This document shows positions 1 through 7,916 of a stretch of DNA of 64,000 nucleotides, in pieces (the first letter of the stretch is position 1; the number at the start of each line of letters is the position of its first letter). The DNA comes from DTU052 sp050951725. Its GTDB lineage: Bacteria; Bacillota; Syntrophomonadia; Syntrophomonadales; DTU052. The translations under genes and the position numbers were made by a program. Location of the stretch: positions 25,297-89,296 of the forward strand of contig JBMNJO010000022.1 in assembly GCA_050951725.1 (NCBI GenBank), given 5' to 3'. The notes beneath the pieces are model-generated. The model was not told the DNA's origin. It worked only from the letters and a program-made list of their open reading frames with translations, and searched no databases.

Positions 1-1057
1 TTTCTTTGTTGATAAGGGATTGTATACATATACACCGGTTAAACTGGGTGATGCCGATTTGATTGCCCGCCGGAACCTGCGCCCGGGTGGAGTTATGGCC
101 ATGACGGTATCACCAATGGACCGCAACGGTTTTTTCAGCTGTGGGGTTAATGTGGATTACGGGTATGGCCTGGCCAGGATGCACCCCGAAAAGCGCCTCC
201 TGGTTGTGGAGGTTAACGAGCACATGCCCAGAACCTTTGGGGTCAACCTGTTTCACATAAGTGAAGTGGACATAATCATTGAGCATAACGCTCCGCTCAA
301 AACCCTGCCGCCGATTCCAATAACTCCGGAAGATAAAAAGATAGCGGAGTACATAGTGGAACACATACCAGATGGGGCGTGTATTCAGCTGGGAATCGGC
401 GGAATTCCCAATGCGGTTGGTTGCTTTTTAAGGGACAAAAAAGATTTAGGGATCCATACGGAGATGATTACCGACAGCATGTTGGATCTCTGGGAGTGTG
501 GCGCCCTTACCTGTCGTAAAAAGAACTTCATCCCGTATAAATGGGTAGCTTCCTTTGCCCTGGGTTCACAGAAACTTTATGACTTTATCAACGAGAACCC
601 GATGATCGATTTCTACACCGTGGGGTTTGTTAACCGGCCTTCTATCATTGGCAAAAATGATAATATGATTTCGGTAAACGCCACCTTAGAAGTAGATCTC
701 ACCGGACAGTGTGCCTCTGAATCCATTGGCCCACGTCAGTATACCGGCACCGGCGGGCAGCTTGACTTTGTACAGGGCGCCTGGTTATCCAAAGGGGGAC
801 AGTCTTTTATTGCACTGCATTCCACCTTTACTGACAAGTCCGGAAACAGGAAATCCAAGATTGTGCCCACCTTGGCTCCCGGAACATTTGTCACCACTCC
901 CCGGACAGAGGTTAACTGGATTGTAACCGAGTATGGAGCGGCGCAACTAAAGGGGAAGAATGTCAGACAGCGGGTTGAAGCCTTGATTAATCTTGCGCAT
1001 CCTGATTACCGGGACGAGCTGCGGTTTGAAGCCAAAAAAATGATGCTGATTAACTAA
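1..1057 (+). CDS. Acetyl-CoA hydrolase/transferase family protein (family I CoA-transferase), 5' partial
   Basis: The frame is open to the left edge (codons from base 2), so the true start lies outside the window; about 350 residues remain of a family normally 430-450 long. The protein matches the acetyl-CoA hydrolase / 4-hydroxybutyrate or butyryl-CoA:acetate CoA-transferase family, which moves CoA between acyl groups through a glutamyl-CoA thioester. A glycine-rich GIGGIP segment lies about 125 residues from the TTG at base 20. The conserved ASESIG segment, holding the likely catalytic Glu about 235 residues from that TTG, is followed by the GTGGQLDF loop. In a fatty-acid-oxidising or fermenting anaerobe it would activate an acid or release acetate; the substrate cannot be read from the sequence. 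A terminator follows at 1137. Confidence 0.88.
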   Translation, partial: FFVDKGLYTYTPVKLGDADLIARRNLRPGGVMAMTVSPMDRNGFFSCGVNVDYGYGLARMHPEKRLLVVEVNEHMPRTFGVNLFHISEVDIIIEHNAPLKTLPPIPITPEDKKIAEYIVEHIPDGACIQLGIGGIPNAVGCFLRDKKDLGIHTEMITDSMLDLWECGALTCRKKNFIPYKWVASFALGSQKLYDFINENPMIDFYTVGFVNRPSIIGKNDNMISVNATLEVDLTGQCASESIGPRQYTGTGGQLDFVQGAWLSKGGQSFIALHSTFTDKSGNRKSKIVPTLAPGTFVTTPRTEVNWIVTEYGAAQLKGKNVRQRVEALINLAHPDYRDELRFEAKKMMLIN

Positions 1058-1136
1058 TAATCTCATTCAACTATGATTTCCCTGCGAAACCCTAAACTTG
1101 TGAATATAACTTTTCGGAGGGGAACCAACTAAGCAT

Positions 1137-1162
1137 AAAAGACGGGATTTCCCGTCTTTTTT
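1137..1162 (+). terminator. Intrinsic terminator after the CoA-transferase gene
   Basis: AAAAGACGGG and CCCGTCTTTT form a perfect 10-bp stem around a 4-base loop, followed by more T. The A-run on the 5' side gives a U-run in the other direction too, so it may also end transcripts of the convergent minus-strand operon that finishes at 1281. Confidence 0.85.
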
Positions 1163-1280
1163 CTGCCACGACCTTCTGAGTATATTCTATTCATGCGAAG
1201 ATTTTTATTTTTGGGATCCCCAAAAAATTTGCTTGATATCGTAACCATGTTTAAGGATCCAAGGAGCCCAATTACTGCGG

Positions 1281-1985
1281 CTAACTTTTGGTTAGTCCTA
1301 TTTCAACATGGTCCAGGTGCCGCAGCATCCCTTCCCGGGCCGCGGCGGGGTCTCTTGCCAGGATTGCATCCAGAATGACCTGGTGCTCACTGAGGATCCG
1401 CTGCGCGGTCTTGGGATGAGAATACATCTCTGTCCGGTTACTTAGAAAGGTCTGGTGCATCATATTGTCCAGGGTTTTAATTATTCTTCGCAGCAGTGGA
1501 TTTTTGGTGGCCTCCGCAATCGCGAAGTGAAAGAATAAGTCAAACTCCACTCCCTGTTCATGCCGCTCAGCCGTAGCCTTCATATCATTTAAGACCTCGA
1601 CCATTTTGAGCCGGTCCTGCTCATTGGCTCTCTGCGCGGCCAGGGCCGCGGCTTCGACCTCCAGAATCCTTCGTACCTCCATCAGCTGGACCAGGGAATT
1701 GCGTTCCACGGAGAGCACAAGGGCCAGGGGCTCGATAGTCTCGCTGTTCATAGAGGCACTCACAAAGGTGCCTTCGCCAGGCTTGACATCCAGTATACCC
1801 ATGGCCTGCAGGGCGACCACGGCTTCACGTACTGAGGCGCGGCTAACCCCGAGCATATGGGCCATGTCCCGCTCGGAGGGAAGCTTATCACCGGGGTTAA
1901 AGGTGCCGGTACTTATCAATTCTCGTAACTGATCAACGATTTCCTCGTAGATTTTCTTGGTCTTGATGGGTTTAAATTCTCCCAT
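1281..1985 (-). CDS. GntR-family transcriptional regulator, FadR/FCD subfamily
   Basis: A 234-residue regulator with an N-terminal winged helix-turn-helix (about residues 10-75; LPSERDMAHMLGVSRASVRE is the recognition region) and a C-terminal helical FCD ligand-binding domain (about 95-225). FCD regulators of this type usually sense organic acids such as lactate or pyruvate. The ATG has a good AGGAGG box just upstream. It starts about 30 bases after porB on the same strand, so it is probably the last gene of the por operon and may regulate it by sensing a 2-oxo or hydroxy acid; that link is inference from position. It ends convergently with the CoA-transferase gene. Confidence 0.87.
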   Translation of the reverse strand: MGEFKPIKTKKIYEEIVDQLRELISTGTFNPGDKLPSERDMAHMLGVSRASVREAVVALQAMGILDVKPGEGTFVSASMNSETIEPLALVLSVERNSLVQLMEVRRILEVEAAALAAQRANEQDRLKMVEVLNDMKATAERHEQGVEFDLFFHFAIAEATKNPLLRRIIKTLDNMMHQTFLSNRTEMYSHPKTAQRILSEHQVILDAILARDPAAAREGMLRHLDHVEIGLTKS

Positions 1986-2015
1986 AGTGCCCTCCTTTTT
2001 GGGAACCCGGTGAAA

Positions 2016-2954
2016 CTAAATTGTTATCTTCGCCCGTTCCCGCATAAAAGCGATTTCGCGATTGATGTCGCCTTGTATTTCGGCGATGCGCTGTGCAGCG
2101 TCAGGGCCTTTAAGGAGGCGGCTGAAACGCCCTTGCTTCATCAGGTAATCATCCACCGGGACCGCGTCTTTTTTACCGCTGATGATATTCGAGCTGGGTT
2201 TGTTGAAGCTAACCTTGCCATTTTCCGCTTCCCATAACAGCCAGGCACCACTGCGGACGGCCATACGGCTCATCTGCACGGTTTCCGGCATATCAAACTG
2301 CCAGCCCAAATAACAAGGGGCAAGAATTTCGATATATTTCGTGCCCCGGATGCTTTTGGCTTTTACCACCTTGTCGTAAAGGTCACCGGGGTAAGCCACA
2401 GTGGCGGTAGCCACGTAGGGAATATTGTGCTCCAGCATCAAGAGGGCCATGTTTTTCTTGGGCTGACGCTTGCCAGTGGGGGTGGTGGTGGTGAAGCTGC
2501 CGCGCGGGGTAGCACCGCTGCGTTGTACGCCGGTGTTGCTATAGGCTTCGTTGTTATAGCAAAAGTGGATGATATTGTCGTTGCGCTCGGCCGCGGCTGA
2601 AAGTGCCTGAAAGCCGATGTCATAGGTGCCGCCATCGCCCACCCAACTGAATACGGTGGGCAGTTCGCCCTCCAGACGGCCTTTTTCCTTCATTATTTCT
2701 ATAGCGTGGGCAATACCAGAGGCTGAAGAGCCGGCGGTCGCAAAGCAAATGTTAATACAAGGCCAGTTGTAGCCCAGCTTGGGAGTCATGCCCATGCTGG
2801 CAACCGCGCAGGCAGGGGTCAGCAGCATGATGGCATTGGGACCCAGAGCCTTGCCCACAATGCGCAGGGCCATGGTAGCAGGGCAGCCACCGCAGGCCCC
2901 GTTGCCGCTCAAAACCTGCTCAGTATCCGGTAATTGTTTAATGCCGGTAGTCAT
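2016..2954 (-). CDS. porB: 2-oxoacid (pyruvate):ferredoxin oxidoreductase, beta subunit
   Basis: The thiamine-diphosphate-binding subunit of a four-subunit 2-oxoacid:ferredoxin oxidoreductase, which interconverts pyruvate (or a related 2-oxo acid) and acyl-CoA plus CO2 with reduced ferredoxin. The 312 residues carry the GDGGTYDIG diphosphate/Mg motif (about 107-115), the [4Fe-4S] cysteines C21, C24 and C49 plus a later Cys in a PCYLGW segment, and the TGVQRSGATPRG region typical of POR/VOR beta chains. It follows porA after an unusually long 168-base gap in which no gene could be supported. Pyruvate is the likeliest substrate, but a branched-chain 2-oxo acid cannot be excluded. Confidence 0.9.
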   Translation of the reverse strand: MTTGIKQLPDTEQVLSGNGACGGCPATMALRIVGKALGPNAIMLLTPACAVASMGMTPKLGYNWPCINICFATAGSSASGIAHAIEIMKEKGRLEGELPTVFSWVGDGGTYDIGFQALSAAAERNDNIIHFCYNNEAYSNTGVQRSGATPRGSFTTTTPTGKRQPKKNMALLMLEHNIPYVATATVAYPGDLYDKVVKAKSIRGTKYIEILAPCYLGWQFDMPETVQMSRMAVRSGAWLLWEAENGKVSFNKPSSNIISGKKDAVPVDDYLMKQGRFSRLLKGPDAAQRIAEIQGDINREIAFMRERAKITI

Positions 2955-3122
2955 ATCTAATCCATTCCTTTCCTGGTCATGCTTATTACTTTGGACATGG
3001 ATACCCGTTGCCGTAATTTCGCAACGAAAACGGAAGAAAGTACTGAATGCGCAGCCCTTGAAGCCTGCTTCCCAGGGATGCGGTGTACCCCTTGCGGGTA
3101 AAGGCGCGGGTAAGGGAACTGT

Positions 3123-4265
3123 TTATAGCGCGCCTGTCTGGTCATCCATCATTGCCTGTATTTCGTCGGCCATGAAGCGGCGGGTCAGATCAATGCCGCC
3201 AATGCCCATTACCCGGTTTTTGACTGTGATGTCGTTGCGCCGGCCAAAGAGCACGCTTTTCAGCTCCGACGCCAAAATGCCGCCGGGGTGACCGAAGTTG
3301 TAATTGCGATCCAATACCATCACCTGCGCATTTAGCGGCAAGGCCTTGATGATATCCTCGGCGGGGAAGGGCAGTACCAGGCGCGGCCTGAGCAGGCCGG
3401 CTTTGATGCCCCGCTCGCGCAGGATATCCACAGAAAGTCTTAACTCGGCCGCCATACTGTTAACAGCCAGGGCCACCACTTCAGCATCTTCCAGCCGATA
3501 GGTGTCGATGGTATCTCCGTCCCACATGCCGGTAATGTCCTTGTATTCCCGCGCCGCCTGCTTTACCAGAGGGATGGACGCCAATATATCCTGAGACAGC
3601 ATCTGACGGAAGGGTGCGTATTCAGCCGCATTGGTCACATTGCTGAAGGAAGAGGGCTCGTCCGGGTCTAATCGCCATTCCGGTTCATGCGGGGGCAGAA
3701 AACGGTCAATATCCTCCTGTGGCGGCAAAGTGAGGGGCATCAGGCAATGAGAGATAGCAAAGCCGTCAAAATTGACCATCACCGGGATATTGATCTGTTC
3801 GGCCACACGGAAGGCCTGTAAAATGGTATTGAATACCTCCTGGTTGGATGAGCAGTGATATTGAATCCAGCCTGTATCGCGCTGGGCAAATGAGTCCTGA
3901 TGATCGGCCCACAGAGTCCAGGGAGCAAAAATACCGCGGTTAACGTTACACATAACCACTGGCAAACGTCCACCGGAAGCCATATGTAAAACTTCATGCA
4001 TATACAAGAGGCCGTTGGCCGAAGTAGCCGTAAAAACGCGGGCTCCAGCCGCAGACGCAGCCACAGCAGCGGCCATAGCGCTGTGTTCGCCTTCCACCGG
4101 TATGAAGCGGGCATTCAGTTCACCGTTTTCAACCATGGCTGCCACCGCTTCCATAATACTGGTCTGAGGGGTGATGGGATAACCGGGTACTACGTCCACC
4201 CGGGCACATTTTACGGCCAGTGCGGCGGCATGGGCACCGGTATCCATTATAACTTGTGCTTTCAT
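3123..4265 (-). CDS. porA: 2-oxoacid (pyruvate):ferredoxin oxidoreductase, alpha subunit
   Basis: A 380-residue alpha subunit. It opens with the conserved GYPITPQTSIMEA segment (about 29-41), then VEGEHSAMAAAVAASAAGAR, and the NVNRGIFAPW ... WADHQDSFAQRDTGWIQ signature of the PorA/VorA family. The C-terminal third carries the transketolase-C-like domain with a DRNYNFGHPGG segment. It lies four bases downstream of porD and begins with ATG preceded by AGGAGGAG. With PorB it forms the catalytic core; PorD passes electrons to ferredoxin. The family is usually central to pyruvate oxidation or acetyl-CoA carboxylation in strict anaerobes. Confidence 0.91.
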   Translation of the reverse strand: MKAQVIMDTGAHAAALAVKCARVDVVPGYPITPQTSIMEAVAAMVENGELNARFIPVEGEHSAMAAAVAASAAGARVFTATSANGLLYMHEVLHMASGGRLPVVMCNVNRGIFAPWTLWADHQDSFAQRDTGWIQYHCSSNQEVFNTILQAFRVAEQINIPVMVNFDGFAISHCLMPLTLPPQEDIDRFLPPHEPEWRLDPDEPSSFSNVTNAAEYAPFRQMLSQDILASIPLVKQAAREYKDITGMWDGDTIDTYRLEDAEVVALAVNSMAAELRLSVDILRERGIKAGLLRPRLVLPFPAEDIIKALPLNAQVMVLDRNYNFGHPGGILASELKSVLFGRRNDITVKNRVMGIGGIDLTRRFMADEIQAMMDDQTGAL

Positions 4266-4269
4266 ACTG

Positions 4270-4527
4270 CTACTCCTCCTTTTCCATGCGGATCGCGCCG
4301 GTAGGGCATTCTATGGCGCACACACCGCAGCCCTTGCAGTAGCGGTAATCAACAGTTATTTCATAACGGTCAATAACTGCTTCCGGACAAAAAACCCAGC
4401 AAAACTGACATTTGGTGCATTTCTCAGTGTCAACGACCGGACGGTGCGTTCGCCACGAACCGGTATCACCGCCAGACCCCTTCATCGGCCAGGAAATAGG
4501 CCGATAAGCTTTCGTAACTGATTTCAT
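4270..4527 (-). CDS. porD: 2-oxoacid:ferredoxin oxidoreductase, delta subunit (2x[4Fe-4S] ferredoxin)
   Basis: An 85-residue ferredoxin-like subunit with two complete CxxCxxCxxxC clusters: C37/C40/C43/C47 and C64/C67/C70/C74. This is the electron-exit subunit of four-subunit POR enzymes, carrying electrons from the alpha/beta core to soluble ferredoxin. The roughly 30-residue N-terminal extension before the first cluster (containing KGSGGDTGSWRTHRP) is typical of PorD. It sits between porG and porA on the same strand with tight spacing, as expected for a gamma-delta-alpha-beta operon. Confidence 0.9.
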   Translation of the reverse strand: MKSVTKAYRPISWPMKGSGGDTGSWRTHRPVVDTEKCTKCQFCWVFCPEAVIDRYEITVDYRYCKGCGVCAIECPTGAIRMEKEE

Positions 4528-4569
4528 TGCAGTTCCATTCCTTTCGCTAATCCAAAAAATAAACCGCCT

Positions 4570-5112
4570 TTACACCCTAATCTGCGTTACGGTGTTATAA
4601 GCCTTGCCTGCAGCACTTAGACTGCGTTTGCCGTTATTGCCGGGCCATTTATTCACTATGGTTTGTTCCATAATATTTTGCGGGATGTTCAGCACCCGAC
4701 ACACTGCGCCAAACAGCGGAATATTTATAAGAGGCCCATCGGCTGAAAATAGTCCGGCCTCACTGGCGATGGCATCAGCATACACCTGCCAGGTAGGATG
4801 ATTCTCCACGACTACGGCGTGGGGAGCATTAATAATCAAAGTGCCTGACTCAGTAATGCCTTCACTGATCGCTGCTTCGATGAGCTTTTCACTCATCACC
4901 ACCACAAAATCCGGCAGTTCGCATTGACTGTGCGCGTGGATAGTTGTAGGGGACATGCGCACTGCTGCCCGCACGGGTGCTCCGCGGCGTTCCACCCCAA
5001 AGAAAGGTAAGGCCTGGCCCTGCTCACCGTTTTCCAGCGCAGCCTGCGCCAACAGGTGAGACAGGGTAACGGAGCCTTGCCCGCCAAACCCGTTGATTCG
5101 AATTTCTAACAT
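4570..5112 (-). CDS. porG: 2-oxoacid:ferredoxin oxidoreductase, gamma subunit
   Basis: The gamma subunit, about 180 residues, first gene of the por operon. The start used is the ATG giving MLEIRINGFGGQG, because AAAGGAGG lies 7 bases upstream; the frame is open ten codons further but without a ribosome site. The glycine-rich GFGGQG (residues 8-13) and the FFGVERRGAPVRA segment are diagnostic of the catalytic-domain-III family that forms PorG/VorG/IorB. It helps bind CoA and organise the complex. No clear promoter was recognised in the roughly 490 bases before it. Confidence 0.9.
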   Translation of the reverse strand: MLEIRINGFGGQGSVTLSHLLAQAALENGEQGQALPFFGVERRGAPVRAAVRMSPTTIHAHSQCELPDFVVVMSEKLIEAAISEGITESGTLIINAPHAVVVENHPTWQVYADAIASEAGLFSADGPLINIPLFGAVCRVLNIPQNIMEQTIVNKWPGNNGKRSLSAAGKAYNTVTQIRV

Positions 5113-5605
5113 ATTGTTCCTCCTTTCTTCCATGGTGCTCACCGGGGGTATATGTACCTGAAGCTATGAGTGAAACCAGATTTTCTCCCCTGCTCCTGTC
5201 ACCAAGGATTTCCGACAAATATTAATGAGGATAACCCTGAATCAGGAATCATCCGGCGGTCCTGATCTCCTAAGATATCTGACAATTCCCATCCGTATAG
5301 CAGGGGAGCCTCATAAAAATTGGTACCAGGCTCCATCTTCCTGCCAATAGGATACCTGATGGTCAGACCACCCTTAAATGATTTTATGATATAACCCCCC
5401 ATTTTGAAAACAAAAATTTGGTTTTTTTCTAAAGGAAATTTAATGGATAAGCTGAAGGACAGACCGTTTAGGGTCACCTCCATCAGGAAATACTCATGCT
5501 ACATCATTTGGTAAAAGATCCCAGAAGGGTCATTGCAGTTAAGGTTTTAATTCATATCCGGCTTCCACGGTTCCCTGAAGTTAAACCAGTAAAGGAGGAC
5601 TACAT
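5113..5605. other. Divergent intergenic region between porG and spoIIR; no gene supported
   Basis: This space separates the minus-strand por operon from plus-strand spoIIR. A 94-codon open frame (5199-5483, minus) has no ribosome site and no recognisable family. Two short stretches (about 5190-5220 and 5250-5280) resemble each other weakly. No convincing sigma-A, sigma-F or operator motif was found by eye, though promoters for both flanking units must lie here. Confidence 0.5.
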
Positions 5606-6175
5606 TTGGTAAGGTTTCATCCCGCTATTGCGGGCATTGCACTGGTGGCTTTGCTGATAAGCTTTCACCAGTACCAGATCCACAAAAACCCATGTTACGA
5701 AGTTTTGCGACTGCATGTCGTAGCCAATAGCGACAGCCCGTATGATCAAGCGGTTAAGCTGAAGGTGCGGGACTCCGTTCTCAAACTGATGGATTCGCGT
5801 TTCGCCGGGGTTGACGATGCCGGGGAAGCCCGCCGTATCGCCGAGGCCAGTTTGCAGGACATTGAACAAACGGCTGAGGAAACATTGTCTGCATACGGTC
5901 ATAATTACCCGGTAAAGGCCATGGTAGGGAACTTCGATTTTCCCACCCGATTCTACGGAACCCAGGTCTTTCCCCCCGGTGAATACACCGCTGTACGGGT
6001 GGTTTTGGGTGAAGGAGCAGGACGAAACTGGTGGTGCGTCCTTTTTCCGCCCTTATGTCTGAATAACATCGATGAACAGAGCGGCCAACCGATTGAAAAT
6101 CCCGAACTGAAACTGAAACTCGTCGAGGTGCTGAAAGACCAGCCCTGGATACAAAAAATCGCTGGCAGTAGGTAA
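5606..6175 (+). CDS. spoIIR: Stage II sporulation protein R
   Basis: SpoIIR is the secreted forespore signal that triggers SpoIIGA-dependent processing of pro-sigma-E in the mother cell. The 189-residue protein has an N-terminal membrane/signal segment (about 8-22), then the hallmark LRLHVVANSDSP, the YPVKAMVGNFDFPTRFYG region and the GRNWWCVLFPPLC motif. Start is TTG at 5606, preceded by AAGGAGGA 7 bases upstream. In B. subtilis spoIIR is sigma-F dependent; no clear sigma-F site was recognised here. It is followed by a palindrome with a T-run that should end the transcript before ispE. Confidence 0.94.
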   Translation: MVRFHPAIAGIALVALLISFHQYQIHKNPCYEVLRLHVVANSDSPYDQAVKLKVRDSVLKLMDSRFAGVDDAGEARRIAEASLQDIEQTAEETLSAYGHNYPVKAMVGNFDFPTRFYGTQVFPPGEYTAVRVVLGEGAGRNWWCVLFPPLCLNNIDEQSGQPIENPELKLKLVEVLKDQPWIQKIAGSR

Positions 6176-6210
6176 TAGTGGGATCGACAGGGGAGAGGGG
6201 GGCTGTTTCG

Positions 6211-6278
6211 GGGACACCTTACTAAATTATGCTGACAGACCAGCATAATTTAGTAAGGTGTCCTCATTATTTTTTTTG
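6211..6278 (+). repeat. GGGGAC-type palindrome (long inverted repeat) acting as terminator after spoIIR
   Basis: A perfect 23-bp inverted repeat: arm 6212-6234 begins GGACACCTTACTAAATTATG, the second arm is 6241-6263, with a 6-base loop. A run of T follows (6270-6277), so it reads as a terminator. The same sequence family returns at 37731-37796 and, degraded, at 58474-58566, so it is a dispersed element and not a gene-specific structure. Confidence 0.85.
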
Positions 6279-6304
6279 TTAAATTTTACAGGTTAGAATA
6301 TAAT
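6276..6304 (+). promoter_or_regulatory. Sigma-A-type promoter for ispE
   Basis: TTGTTA at 6276-6281 and TATAAT at 6299-6304 are separated by exactly 17 bases, about 30 bases upstream of the ispE start. The -35 lies in the T-run of the preceding palindromic terminator. Confidence 0.7.
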
Positions 6305-6334
6305 CAAGGTATCTATCTATAAGGGATGATCAGA

Positions 6335-7228
6335 GTGACACAGATTACCATCAGCGCCCCGGCCAAAATCAATCTGACCCTGGATGTATTGGGGAAGCGA
6401 GCGGACGGGTACCATGACATTGAGTCGGTAATGCACCAGGTCAACCTCTGTGACCGGGTGACGGTGGCCGTTATCCCCGAAGGGATCGAGGTCTACAGCA
6501 ATAATGCAGAGCTGCCCAGCGGTGAGGGTAACCTGGTGTACCGGGCGGCGATGGCAGTGGTGTCCTGGTTAGGAATCAAAACAGGATTTCGTATCTATTT
6601 AGAGAAGAATATACCTCTGGGTGCCGGCTTAGCAGGCGGCAGCACTGATGCGGCTGCAGTTATCAAGGCGATTAACCGACTCCTGGGGTCAAGGATCAGT
6701 TTCCCGGTGATGCTGAGACTGGGTCAGTCGGTAGGTTCAGATGTCCCCTTTTGCATGGTTGGCAATACCGCTCTGGCTCAGGGGAAAGGAGAAATATTAA
6801 CCAGGGTAGATAACCGGGTTTGCCTCTATCTGGTCCTGGTGAACCCTGGATTTCAGGTTTCCACCGCTCAGGTGTATAATCTGATTGACCGGGAAACAAT
6901 AGTCGACCATCCGGATTCCTCAAAAATGATACAGGCTCTGGCGAGCGGAGATTTTAAAGGGGTTGTTTCCGGACTGGGTAATGCGATGGAGAAGGTAACC
7001 TTTAAGCTGCATCCTGAACTGACGGGGATCAAAGCCGATCTGTTACGGGTTGGTGCGGCAGGTGCGCTGATGTCTGGGAGTGGTCCTACAGTATTTGGGG
7101 TGTTTTCGAGACCGGAAGAAGCCTGTCGGGCATTCCATATAATGAAAGAGACTTACCCTCACACCTTTTGGTGTTCGTCATATATGGGAAATGGGGGACA
7201 GCATGGAGAAGAGATTAATACCAATTAA
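6335..7228 (+). CDS. ispE: 4-diphosphocytidyl-2-C-methyl-D-erythritol kinase
   Basis: IspE phosphorylates CDP-methylerythritol in the non-mevalonate (MEP) isoprenoid pathway. It is a GHMP kinase: SAPAKINLTLDVLGKR with the substrate Lys and Asp at the N-terminus, the ATP-binding loop PLGAGLAGGSTDAA near residue 95, and the GSGPTVFGVF motif near the end. GTG at 6335 is preferred because AAGGGA lies 8 bases upstream; the ATG at 6326 would overlap that box and would add three residues. Its last bases overlap the next gene (start 7203), implying translational coupling with the GntR regulator. Confidence 0.94.
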   Translation: MTQITISAPAKINLTLDVLGKRADGYHDIESVMHQVNLCDRVTVAVIPEGIEVYSNNAELPSGEGNLVYRAAMAVVSWLGIKTGFRIYLEKNIPLGAGLAGGSTDAAAVIKAINRLLGSRISFPVMLRLGQSVGSDVPFCMVGNTALAQGKGEILTRVDNRVCLYLVLVNPGFQVSTAQVYNLIDRETIVDHPDSSKMIQALASGDFKGVVSGLGNAMEKVTFKLHPELTGIKADLLRVGAAGALMSGSGPTVFGVFSRPEEACRAFHIMKETYPHTFWCSSYMGNGGQHGEEINTN

Positions 7229-7916
7229 GCTGGACAACTATCAGCCTCTACGTGAGCTGGTTTTTGAGGCTTTACGGGATGCCATAATAAAAGGAATACT
7301 CAAACCAGGTGAACGCTTGATGGAAGTACAGTTAGCTGAGGAATTGGGGGTTTCGCGGACCCCGGTCCGGGAAGCCATCCGCAAACTGGAACTGGAGGAC
7401 CTGGTAGTTATGATCCCCCGTAAAGGTGCTTATATCTCAGGTATATCGATGAAGGATATAGCGGATGTTTTTGAGGTGCGGGCTGCTGTGGAGGCCCTGG
7501 CAGCAGGTTTGGCTGCCGAGCGCATAACTGATGAGGAACTGGAGGAACTGGAGAGAATTCTGGTTAAAAAGGCTGAGATCATTGAAGCCAATGACCTTGA
7601 CCGCCTGGTAGAAATTGACACCCAATTCCACGAATGTCTTTACCAGGCCAGCCGTAATGCTAAACTGGTTCAGATCATCAATAACCTGAGTGAACAGATC
7701 CATCGTTTCCGGAGTACCTCCTTGGCCTCTCCAGGCCGAATGAAGGAGGCCCTGGAGGAGCACAGAAAGATTGTCGAAGCCATTTCAGAACGGAACATTG
7801 CACTGGCCCAGAGTCTGGCCCAGGAACACATCGAGAATGCGGAAAACCGCATGCTCGAAGCCATCCAAAAAAACGGAATGGAAGAAACAGGTACGCAGGA
7901 GGACGGTAATGAATAG
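7203..7916 (+). CDS. GntR-family transcriptional regulator (FCD domain)
   Basis: A 237-residue regulator: winged HTH at about 10-75 (EELGVSRTPVREAIRKLELE), then an all-helical FCD effector domain with the metal-ligand pattern D..FH...H typical of the family. ATG at 7203 has GGGGGA six bases upstream; an ATG four codons earlier lacks spacing. It overlaps ispE by 26 bases and overlaps the downstream nucleotidyltransferase by 8, so the three genes form one coupled operon. In Bacillus this slot is held by PurR, an unrelated fold, so its target is not predictable from synteny. Confidence 0.87.
   Translation: MEKRLIPIKLDNYQPLRELVFEALRDAIIKGILKPGERLMEVQLAEELGVSRTPVREAIRKLELEDLVVMIPRKGAYISGISMKDIADVFEVRAAVEALAAGLAAERITDEELEELERILVKKAEIIEANDLDRLVEIDTQFHECLYQASRNAKLVQIINNLSEQIHRFRSTSLASPGRMKEALEEHRKIVEAISERNIALAQSLAQEHIENAENRMLEAIQKNGMEETGTQEDGNE

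Noticed and set aside
2957..3145. A 62-codon open frame between porA and porB
   Set aside because: It overlaps the end of porA, lacks a ribosome box and shows no family similarity.
5190..5285. A degenerate duplicated segment upstream of porG
   Set aside because: Two stretches look alike at about half of positions only; not enough to call a repeat or operator.
5199..5483. A 94-codon open frame on the minus strand upstream of porG
   Set aside because: No ribosome-binding site, no recognisable family and nothing else supporting coding.
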